The translations under genes were made by a program, and so were the position numbers. Below are positions 34,065 to 41,011 of a stretch of 41,136 bases of DNA, piece after piece; the first letter of the stretch is position 1; each line of letters begins with the position of its first letter. The notes beneath the pieces were generated by a model, which did not search any database, was not told the DNA's origin, and was given only the letters and a program-made list of their open reading frames with translations. The DNA lies in the NCBI GenBank assembly GCA_019347805.1, contig JAHWKR010000031.1, forward strand, positions 1 through 41,136, in the 5' to 3' direction. This DNA comes from Methanobacteriota archaeon. Its GTDB lineage: Archaea; Thermoplasmatota; E2; JACPAO01; JAHWKR01.

Positions 34065-34589
34065 ATGCCCAAGGCGCTCATGCTCATCGGACCCAACTTC
34101 GAAGACAGCGAACTGATGTACCCCTACTACCGCCTCCAGGAAGCGGGTTACGAGGTCGACCTCGTCGGCCCCGAAGCGGACGCGAAATACACCGGCAAGA
34201 ACGGCGTGTCGTTCACGAGCGACAAGGCCGCGAAGAAGACCAAGGTGAACGACTACGACATGATCGTCATTCCCGGCGGTCAGCAGCCCGACAAACTGCG
34301 CACCAACAAGGACGTCGTCCAGCTCGTCAAGGACGCCTTCGACAAAGGACTCCTCGCCGCGGTCATCTGCCACGGCCCGCAACTGCTCATCGAGGCCGAC
34401 GTCGTCCGCGGCCGTCGCATGACCTCCTGGCCCTCCGTCCGCACCGATCTCAAGAACGCCGGCGCGACGGTGGTCGACGAGGAAGTGGTCGTCGACGGCA
34501 ACCTCGTCACCTCGCGGAAGCCGAGCGACCTCCCCGCCTGGATGCGCGAGACGCTGCGGGTGGCGGAGAAGCGCGTCGTGACGGCGTAG
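34065..34589 (+). CDS. DJ-1/PfpI family protein
   Basis: 174 residues from ATG 34065 (MPKALMLIGPNFEDSEL); the upstream in-frame stretch is Arg/Pro junk. The conserved Glu is in NFEDSELMYP and the nucleophile elbow is VICHGPQLL with Cys. ADVVRGRRMTSWPSVRTDL and GNLVTSRKPSDLPAW are typical of PfpI. Family members are glyoxalase/deglycase-like enzymes or stress proteins that repair glycated proteins. Next to gshA and a GST-fold gene it fits an electrophile or oxidative stress role. Confidence 0.9.
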   Translation: MPKALMLIGPNFEDSELMYPYYRLQEAGYEVDLVGPEADAKYTGKNGVSFTSDKAAKKTKVNDYDMIVIPGGQQPDKLRTNKDVVQLVKDAFDKGLLAAVICHGPQLLIEADVVRGRRMTSWPSVRTDLKNAGATVVDEEVVVDGNLVTSRKPSDLPAWMRETLRVAEKRVVTA

Positions 34590-34662
34590 ACCGACAAGGA
34601 CGACGGGACACGTCATCGCCCGGGCCCGCCTCAGAGACGGAGCCGGTGCTCCCATCCATACC

Positions 34663-34812
34663 TAGATATACCACCGCCCGTTCGGCAGATTCGTTGAGCG
34701 CATCAAATCTTGGCCAAGTATGTCTCATGTGCATCTGCATGAGCGTCAGCCCCGCGCTCTGCCGCCGCATGCACTGAGCCTGCGGCGGTCCCCCTTTTCT
34801 GGAGGTGACCGC
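34663..34812 (+). promoter_or_regulatory. TATA box and structured leader before the split membrane-protein gene
   Basis: CTAGATATACCACC (34663-34676) would start a leader of about 115 nt. It contains a dyad with arms CTCATG/CATGAG (34724-34743) and an 8-bp GC stem, CCGCCGCA/TGCGGCGG (34762-34769 with 34781-34788). TCCCCCTTTTCT follows the stem. A perfect GGAGGTGA ribosome-binding site sits 6-13 bases before ATG 34813. A long, folded leader is unusual here, where several genes look leaderless. It may be regulatory, or the stem could end upstream transcription. Confidence 0.4.
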
Positions 34813-35277
34813 ATGTCCACACAGTCCACACCAGGCCCCGATGCGCCGAACACACTGCTCTTTCTCACCACCGTGAGCGCCATGGACGGCACCGTCTTCC
34901 TCCTCGCGGCCCAAGGCGCCTTCTCGCACCTCGCAGGAGCAGTGACCGCAGGCCTGACGGTGGTGGCTGGCGGCGGCGCCTGGACCACCGCCTGGGCCCA
35001 CTACGGCGGCCGACGGCTGGGTCGAAGCGAGCTGTGGCGCTTCGCCTTGAACGCCCTCCTTGGCACGCTTCTGACCACCCTCGCCGTCCTCCTCGGCAGC
35101 ACCTACGGGGCCGGGATGAGCCTGCGGTTGCTTCCCCACGCCGCCGGACTCGGCCTCATCCTCCTCGGCCTCCAGGTCGCCGGGTTCCGTCTCCCCCGGC
35201 CGTACGGCCTCACGCCCATCCCCACGCTGCTCGCCACCACGGCCGCCTTGGAGGTGCTCCTCCACTGGACCCTCTGA
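34813..35277 (+). CDS. Polytopic membrane protein, first part (interrupted gene)
   Basis: 154 residues from ATG 34813, with an excellent ribosome-binding site GGAGGTGA. About four to five membrane helices: LLFLTTVSAMDGTVFLLAAQ; AGAVTAGLTVVAGGGAW; FALNALLGTLLTTLAVLLG; and AAGLGLILLGLQVAGFRLP. It ends in LEVLLHWTL and a TGA. One extra C in the CCC just before the stop would read HWTPLIGALLAVVIG, joining the next frame, which continues with more membrane helices. So this is probably one protein of about 230 residues split by an indel. It reminds me of haloarchaeal DUF5794-type membrane proteins, from memory only. Confidence 0.7.
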   Translation: MSTQSTPGPDAPNTLLFLTTVSAMDGTVFLLAAQGAFSHLAGAVTAGLTVVAGGGAWTTAWAHYGGRRLGRSELWRFALNALLGTLLTTLAVLLGSTYGAGMSLRLLPHAAGLGLILLGLQVAGFRLPRPYGLTPIPTLLATTAALEVLLHWTL

Positions 35278-35510
35278 TCGGTGCCCTCCTCGCGGTCGTG
35301 ATCGGCTGGGGCTCTATCCTCCTCGTCACCCGCCTTCCGCTCGACACAATGGTGCACCGCCGCCACGTGCAGGCCGCAGGCGGTGTGGCGCTCGCGCTCC
35401 TGGGACTCATCCTCCTCGGACTTCCCGTCCCGCTCTGGAGCCCGGTCGCGACGCTCTTCGCCCTGCCGGCCCTGGGGCGTGTCATCCGGGGCCGACCGGA
35501 GCGCGACTAA
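35274..35510 (+). pseudogene. Second part of the interrupted membrane protein
   Basis: Frame beginning around LIGALLAVVIGWGSILLVTR with two further membrane helices (GGVALALLGLILLGLPVP; SPVATLFALPALGRVI) and ending RGRPERD. No proper ATG starts it; GTG 35298 is the only conventional candidate without a good ribosome-binding site. Read as the displaced C-terminus of the gene at 34813. Its TAA interlocks with the stop of the convergent GNAT-nitrilase gene, the same arrangement seen at three other gene ends here, which supports this frame being the native end. Confidence 0.6.
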
Positions 35511-37138
35511 TCTGGCTTTGAAAGGGTCGTGACCTCGGGCGGTGGCACTTCCTTCGCCGTCTTGCGCTTCGCCACCTTGCGCTTCGGTGTATGCACCACG
35601 GCCGGGTCGACCGCCGCCGTCTGATAGAGGTCCTTCCGGCGGTCCTCCATCTGGGTCACCGTCCCCGAACGCCGCGTCCTCCGGATGAGCTGCATGTCGA
35701 TGTCGCCCACGATGACCGTCTCGATGTTCGGCGAACTCTCCGCCACCACACCCTCCCACGGGAACGGGAAATCGATCGGACTGAAGATCCCCGACTGCGC
35801 GTATTGCACATCGAGATTGGCGACATCCGGCAGGTTCCCCACCGTCCCCGCGATGACCGTGTAGACCTGATTCTCGATGGCCCTTGTCTCCGCGCACCTG
35901 CGCACCCGCAGATAGCTTTGGCGGTTCTCCGTGTTGAACGGCACGAACAGGATCCTGGCCCCGGATTGCACCTGCAACCGCGCCATCTCCGGGAACTCGA
36001 TGTCGTAACCGATCGCGATGGCGACCTTGCCGCAATCACTGTCGAAGACCTTGATCTTGTCGCCACCCTCGACCCCCCACCAGCGCTTCTCGTTCGGCGT
36101 CGCATGCACCTTATACTGCTTTTCTATCGTCCCGTCGCGCCGGAACATGTAGGCGACATTGAACACCCGCCCCTCCTCCACTGTGACATGGCTCCCGCCG
36201 ATGATGTTGATGTCATACTTGAGCGACAGGTCCCGGAACAACCGGATGTAATCATCCGTGTGCTCGGTCAGGCTGCGGATCGCCGTCGCCGGGTCGCGCG
36301 CCTCCATGAACGACAACAACTGCGTCGTGATGAGCTCCGGGAAGACCGCGAAATCGGCGCGATAATTCGCCGCCACGTCCGTGAAATACTCCACCTGCCG
36401 GGCGAACTGGTCGAAATCCCGCAGGCTGCGCATCTCGTACTGGATGACACAGATGCGCACCGGCTCCGACGTCTTCATGTGCCTTCGGGTGGCCGGTTGA
36501 TACTCGATGTTGACCCACTCGAGTAGGATGGCGTTGCCGAGCGACTCCGCGTCCCCCGGCAGATAGCCCTTGTTGATGCGCTTGACCCGGAAGCCGTTCG
36601 CGAGCTGGAACGTCAACACGGGATCGTAGATGTTGCGATGCTGCACCTCATCGACATATTGCCGCACCGTCAGGCGTTCTGCGTGTTCCTTGTACCCGGG
36701 GATGCGCCCCGCGATGAGAATGCTCTCCAGGTTGAGCCGCTCGCAGAGCTCCTTCCGCTCGTCGTAGAGCCGCCGCCCGATCTTCATGCCCCGAAAGTCG
36801 GGATCCACCATCACCTCCATCCCGTACAGGTTCTGGCCCTCCGGGTTGTGGTTGCGGATCGTCCCGTTCGCCGTGATCTCGTTGAACGTATGGTCGTCCT
36901 CGTAATCCTCGAAATCGACGACCAGGCTCGACGCCGAACCGATGACCTTCCCCTCGTACTCGACCGCCAACTGACCCTCAGGAAAATGGTCGATATGGCT
37001 CTGCAACTGGTCCCGCGTCCACGGCTTCATCCCCGGGAAACATTTTTTCGCGAGGGCAATGACCGGATCGAAATCGCGCGCCTTCATCGGACGCACGACG
37101 ATCCTCTTCTCGAAGCGGGACAGGTCGACCTCGGCCAT
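35507..37138 (-). CDS. GNAT acetyltransferase / carbon-nitrogen hydrolase fusion, nitrilase Cys missing
   Basis: 543 residues. The N-terminal GNAT domain (13-215) has acetyl-CoA loop RGMKIGRRL at 116-124. The nitrilase-superfamily domain (226-500) keeps Glu268 (FPELI) and Lys343 (QYKVHATP). The place of the nucleophile (ICYD in relatives) reads IGYDIEFPE, Gly377, codon GGT at 36010-36008. One base (TGT to GGT) would explain it. The C-terminal tail is Lys/Arg-rich (TPKRKVAKRKTAKE). Bacterial fusions of this type exist with unknown substrate. Here amidase activity is probably lost, leaving the acetyltransferase or a binding role. The start is ATG 37138. Confidence 0.9.
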   Translation of the reverse strand: MAEVDLSRFEKRIVVRPMKARDFDPVIALAKKCFPGMKPWTRDQLQSHIDHFPEGQLAVEYEGKVIGSASSLVVDFEDYEDDHTFNEITANGTIRNHNPEGQNLYGMEVMVDPDFRGMKIGRRLYDERKELCERLNLESILIAGRIPGYKEHAERLTVRQYVDEVQHRNIYDPVLTFQLANGFRVKRINKGYLPGDAESLGNAILLEWVNIEYQPATRRHMKTSEPVRICVIQYEMRSLRDFDQFARQVEYFTDVAANYRADFAVFPELITTQLLSFMEARDPATAIRSLTEHTDDYIRLFRDLSLKYDINIIGGSHVTVEEGRVFNVAYMFRRDGTIEKQYKVHATPNEKRWWGVEGGDKIKVFDSDCGKVAIAIGYDIEFPEMARLQVQSGARILFVPFNTENRQSYLRVRRCAETRAIENQVYTVIAGTVGNLPDVANLDVQYAQSGIFSPIDFPFPWEGVVAESSPNIETVIVGDIDMQLIRRTRRSGTVTQMEDRRKDLYQTAAVDPAVVHTPKRKVAKRKTAKEVPPPEVTTLSKPD

Positions 37139-37229
37139 GGGAGGGTATCAGAGGCGAAAGGTCATCAAGGTTTTGACAAGGGGGAAGCTGTTTATTGGAC
37201 CGCGGTCGGGAGAGCGGCAGCTATACGGC

Positions 37230-37418
37230 TCACTGTTCGTCGTCGTCCCGACTCAGACCGAGCCTGTCGAGTTCCGGATAGACACCCTTCGGAGGGACCT
37301 TGCCCTTCCTCGCCCACTCCGGCATGGGCGCGCCGCCCTTGGAGATGTAGGTTATGCCAAGGTCGCGCGCCTTTCCCCGATACTTTTTGGGTGCCTCGGA
37401 CATGTGCTTATCCCACAT
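37230..37418 (-). CDS. Small basic protein, unknown
   Basis: 62 residues from ATG 37418 (57 from ATG 37403). Contains KKYRGKARDLGITYISKGG and PEWARKGKVPPKGVYPELD, a charged soluble protein of unknown family. It overlaps the end of the upstream membrane-protein gene by 11 bp. A TATATATTC inside that gene lies about 20-25 bp before its start, so it may have its own leaderless transcript as well as being read through. Confidence 0.55.
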   Translation of the reverse strand: MWDKHMSEAPKKYRGKARDLGITYISKGGAPMPEWARKGKVPPKGVYPELDRLGLSRDDDEQ

Positions 37419-37959
37419 GGTGTATCCCCCATTCGAATATATAAGCGAACGTCAGAAGATATACGAATGTACCCACTGAGATCAGGCGCAGAGACACCAT
37501 TCTCCCCGATGCAATGGCCCCCAGTGTCGATTGATTCACATTCGAAGACACAGCGTAACTCCGCAATAGCGAAAGATCCAGATCGGACCTACACCAATCA
37601 GCCTCTTCCATTCGATCGCTCAGCGCATGGATCTGCGGGCCGAACGCGACCATCCCGACGCCACCTCTCGCCTCAAGGACGAATGCAGCACGAGCTACAC
37701 CCGCGACATTCAAAAGAACCGCCGCGGCGATAGACCGCGTCGCAACGACACCTGACATCAGACTGGTTCCTGGCATCAGTCCCAGAACCGCGATGACTCC
37801 AGCAAGGACAACGACCCCCAGGCGGAGGACCCTTTCGGTCAACTGGTACTGCCTATCGATCTCCTCGACCTCGAATGCCAATATCCGTCTCGCTTCTTCC
37901 ACCGATCCGGTGAGGACCTCCCGGTCGGGGTCCGGTGCCAGGTGTTCCACTTCCGCCAC
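37408..37959 (-). CDS. Three-helix membrane protein, unknown
   Basis: 183 residues from GTG 37959. A charged cytosolic N-terminus (EEARRILAFEVEEIDRQYQL) leads into two membrane helices (VLRLGVVVLAGVIAVLGLM; AAAVLLNVAGVARAAFVL). A soluble stretch of about 60 residues follows (IHALSDRMEEADWCRSDLDL), then a final helix (GTFVYLLTFAYIFEWGI). The two-helix-plus-coil layout recalls small membrane effector families such as SLATT, but I cannot match it. Codon use is less GC-rich than neighbours in the first third. A TATA box 20-30 bp upstream suggests a leaderless mRNA with GTG start. Confidence 0.65.
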   Translation of the reverse strand: MAEVEHLAPDPDREVLTGSVEEARRILAFEVEEIDRQYQLTERVLRLGVVVLAGVIAVLGLMPGTSLMSGVVATRSIAAAVLLNVAGVARAAFVLEARGGVGMVAFGPQIHALSDRMEEADWCRSDLDLSLLRSYAVSSNVNQSTLGAIASGRMVSLRLISVGTFVYLLTFAYIFEWGIHHVG

Positions 37960-37977
37960 AAGAGCGCCATCGCTCGG

Positions 37978-37989
37978 GAGTATATGACG
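37978..37989 (-). promoter_or_regulatory. TATA box of the three-helix membrane protein gene
   Basis: Minus-strand CGTCATATACTC lies 19-30 bp before GTG 37959, again matching a leaderless transcript. Confidence 0.45.
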
Positions 37990-38023
37990 TTCCGGAGGGG
38001 GTGGGTGAAAGTAGTCGTTCCGG

Positions 38024-40957
38024 CTAATTCCCCGCCAGATACCCCACCGCCGCCTTCACGTCCAGGAGCCCGTGTCCGCGGTCATACGTGCTGCCTTCGT
38101 AGCGCGGGTCGTCGAGGGGATGATCGTATCCTCGTGTCTCGCCGTCGAACGGATACGCGCTTCGCTCGAGGATCTGTTCGATCTGTGCCGGTGTGAGCGA
38201 CGGGTCGTATTGCAAGAGGATGGCGACGGCTCCGGCGACGGCGGGTGCCGCCATCGAGGTGCCCGAGAGTGTCGAATAGGCGGTCGACGACGATTCGTAG
38301 AGGACGCCTTCCGTCGCGGCGGCACCGGTCAGGGCGAGCGCCGACGTGATCTTCTTCCCGGGGGCGACGAGGTCGGGCCAGCTCGATGGGGTGGCTTTCG
38401 CGCCGCGGCTCGAGAAGTCGGCGATGGTCCCGTCACGCGTGGCGCGTCCTTGGTCGTCATAGGCGCCGACCGAGATGACGCCTTCGCGCGGGTCGGACGA
38501 TTCTGCGGACGTGCGGTCGGACGTGCCGTCCCCGCCATGATTGCCGGCGGCGAAGACGACGGTGACGCCCTGGTCGACGAGCTTGTCGACATAGACCGAG
38601 ACCGGCGAGAGCGGGTCGTGTTGGTGACCGAAGCCACTCCAGGCGTTCACGACCACCTTGATGGGTGGCGAGACCTTGGCGTGGTTCTGGACGACCCAAT
38701 CGAGCGATTGCAATGACCAGAAGACGGTGTTGCCATCACCCGCACCGAGGCCATAGACGGAGGCGCCGGGGGCTATGCCCTGGTATTCAGGACGCATGTC
38801 GCCGAGGCCTGCTACGACACCCGCGACGTGGGTGCCGTGACCGCTCGTCGAATCGCTGTTCGCCATCTCCTCGAACCGGTCGTAGAAGATCTTGTAGTTC
38901 TTCACCACCTTCGTGCCGTACTCGAGGTCGGGATGGGTGGCGTCGATGCCGGTGTCGATGACCGCGATGCCTACTCCTCTCCCGTCCAGGATGGAACCGT
39001 CAGGGGCTCTTACCGGGTCACTGCCGCTCGTGACGGGCCCCGCGGTGGTCACCTCTCTTGCGACGTCGAGTTCGAGCGTGAGCTCTTCGTTCAACGTTGC
39101 GGAGAGGACCCCCGGCATGGCAAGGAGCGACGGCAGGCTCTTCGCCGGCGCCTCGATGAGAAGCACCGGGACGCCAGCCGCTTTGAGTTCGCTCTTGAGA
39201 TCCGCTTGGAGCGCGTCCAGTTGTTTCTCCGTCGGCTTGAAGTGCTGGCTGAGGAGCGTCACGACCACCTCGACCCGCTTGTTCTGGTCCTTCATCGCCT
39301 CACGGATCGGTTCCGGCAATGCAGGTGCGCTCGTTCCCATGGAGACCGATGTCTGCGTCGGGTCGACCGTCGGGAGGCTACCGTCCGAACCGGGAGGCCG
39401 CGTCTGGCTGTTGCCCGCACGATCCTCCAGGTCCCCCTGGATGCGTGTGACGTTGAACTCGTCGTTGGTCGCGTCTGCGATCGCTTTGTTGTTGCTGCGG
39501 CCGACACTCGGAAGGGCGGGCCCACCGGCACGGTATTGCGCCGGCTTCTGGTCCGGGACCTTGTCGCCGTCGCGGTCCGGGTCCTCGTTGTCGGGGACCG
39601 TGTCGTTGTCGTCGTCCGCGTCCATCGGGTCTGCGGTCCCGTCCCGGTCCGTGTCGCGGTCCGAGAGCTGGTATTGGCCCGCTACGGGACGGAACTCCCA
39701 CTCCGCCGTCGTCGGCACGAGGGATTCCTCGAGCGAGAAGTCTACGAGGAGGTCGAAAGACTCTCCGGCCTTGATGCTGAACGGTCTTTCCAGGACGAGT
39801 ATGGGCTGCGGGACGTAGACGTCCTGCGGGACGCCGTTGATGGTCGCTTTTCCTTCCCGGGCGAACTCGATGTGGAGCTGGGCGATGTCGCGCGGACCAT
39901 CGAACTGGAACGGTGCGATGAGCTCCCAATCGGTCGGTCCCCTCAGTTTCGCCAGGTCAGGGCTTCTCGCCCCTTCGAAGACACCATGGATGGTGCCGTC
40001 CGTGTATTGCACGGCCGCTTTGTTGATGGTGACGATGAGTGAATCGACCGTCGGTGCGGTGGCATCACGGACATATAGGTTGACCCTCGCCGGGTCCTCT
40101 GTGGGTTGGAGGGGGCCCTGGTCGTTGCCGTTGTTCTCCTGGTCGTCTTGGTCGTTCAGGCCACCGTCTGTCCCTCCACCTGGAGGGCCCACCGGTTCTC
40201 TTGAGAGTCGCTGTTGTGGCGGGACCGGGTCCTCCTCTGGTTTGGACAGATCTACCGATTCGTCTCCCGAACCGTCGCCGTCCTTGTCCTCACCCGGTGC
40301 GGCCCCTTCCTTCAGGCTCCACGCCTCCTCCGGGTCCGCCTCACCCCGCACCCAGTATGCCTCCGAGACGAAGGGCCTGAAAGTATAGAGGCCGTCATTG
40401 TTCTGCACGCTCTCGCCCACATCGAACGTCAGATGGAGCGTGTCCCCCGGTTGTCCCGGCGCGCCCGGGACCGTGAGCCTGAGGGTGTTCTGCGGGATGG
40501 CGAGCTCCATCAACGCGCCCTTCATGACCAGGCTCGCTGTGTCGAACTGGATGCGAAGTTCCGTGAGGTCTCCGACCGTGAGCCTCTTCGTGGCCATCTC
40601 CTTCGGACCCGGGTCCAGATCCGCTTCCTCGCTGTTTTCCAGTGTGGACCAGAGCGTCGCTTCGACGCCGTCCTCATACGAGACCGCGCCGAGCTGCACG
40701 GATTCTATTTGCAGGATCATCCTACCGCCATCGGCACGACCCTCGACGTTCGTCACTGCGCCTGCCGGACCGGCCTGTCCGTTGTCACCCGTCAGGATCC
40801 AAAAACCCGCGAGTGTCATCGAGATGACGACCAGGGTGGCGAGCAGGACCGACCGCAACTCGGCCTTCTGATGCTTCCGCCAGCGAAAAAGATGCTTCGA
40901 AAGAGCGCTCGAACCAGACACGAAGACGACCAACCTCTCCTTTCGACAGGAGGGCAA
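38024..40957 (-). CDS. Large membrane-anchored subtilisin-like protease
   Basis: 977 residues from TTG 40957; TTG 40933 and GTG 40921 are alternatives. N-terminal anchor helix (SVLLATLVVISMTLAGFWIL, 36-55). Two similar beta domains at about 78-197 and 290-427 resemble DUF4382 (NLYVRDATAPTVDSLIVTI), separated by a Gly/Asp/Gln-rich linker. Then thrombospondin-3-like calcium repeats (DRDTDRDGTADPMDADDD, 433-470). An inhibitor I9-like prodomain follows (560-635), then the S8 peptidase with Asp668 (VIDTGID), His707 (GHGTHVAG), oxyanion Asn806 (FAAGNHGG) and Ser901 (GTSMAAP). Catalytic residues are complete. It should act outside the cell, tethered by the N-terminal helix or released after processing. 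Confidence 0.92.
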   Translation of the reverse strand: MPSCRKERLVVFVSGSSALSKHLFRWRKHQKAELRSVLLATLVVISMTLAGFWILTGDNGQAGPAGAVTNVEGRADGGRMILQIESVQLGAVSYEDGVEATLWSTLENSEEADLDPGPKEMATKRLTVGDLTELRIQFDTASLVMKGALMELAIPQNTLRLTVPGAPGQPGDTLHLTFDVGESVQNNDGLYTFRPFVSEAYWVRGEADPEEAWSLKEGAAPGEDKDGDGSGDESVDLSKPEEDPVPPQQRLSREPVGPPGGGTDGGLNDQDDQENNGNDQGPLQPTEDPARVNLYVRDATAPTVDSLIVTINKAAVQYTDGTIHGVFEGARSPDLAKLRGPTDWELIAPFQFDGPRDIAQLHIEFAREGKATINGVPQDVYVPQPILVLERPFSIKAGESFDLLVDFSLEESLVPTTAEWEFRPVAGQYQLSDRDTDRDGTADPMDADDDNDTVPDNEDPDRDGDKVPDQKPAQYRAGGPALPSVGRSNNKAIADATNDEFNVTRIQGDLEDRAGNSQTRPPGSDGSLPTVDPTQTSVSMGTSAPALPEPIREAMKDQNKRVEVVVTLLSQHFKPTEKQLDALQADLKSELKAAGVPVLLIEAPAKSLPSLLAMPGVLSATLNEELTLELDVAREVTTAGPVTSGSDPVRAPDGSILDGRGVGIAVIDTGIDATHPDLEYGTKVVKNYKIFYDRFEEMANSDSTSGHGTHVAGVVAGLGDMRPEYQGIAPGASVYGLGAGDGNTVFWSLQSLDWVVQNHAKVSPPIKVVVNAWSGFGHQHDPLSPVSVYVDKLVDQGVTVVFAAGNHGGDGTSDRTSAESSDPREGVISVGAYDDQGRATRDGTIADFSSRGAKATPSSWPDLVAPGKKITSALALTGAAATEGVLYESSSTAYSTLSGTSMAAPAVAGAVAILLQYDPSLTPAQIEQILERSAYPFDGETRGYDHPLDDPRYEGSTYDRGHGLLDVKAAVGYLAGN

Positions 40958-40978
40958 GTAGTCCGATTCTCACCAGAT

Positions 40979-40990
40979 GATATTTAATCG
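40979..40990 (-). promoter_or_regulatory. TATA box of the subtilase gene
   Basis: Minus-strand CGATTAAATATC is centred about 27 bp before TTG 40957. Transcription would start near that codon. AAGGAGAGG follows about 15 bases later, just before the alternative TTG 40933 and GTG 40921, so the real start may be one of those. Confidence 0.5.
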
Positions 40991-41011
40991 TTCGGAGGGA
41001 CCCGGGGCGGC

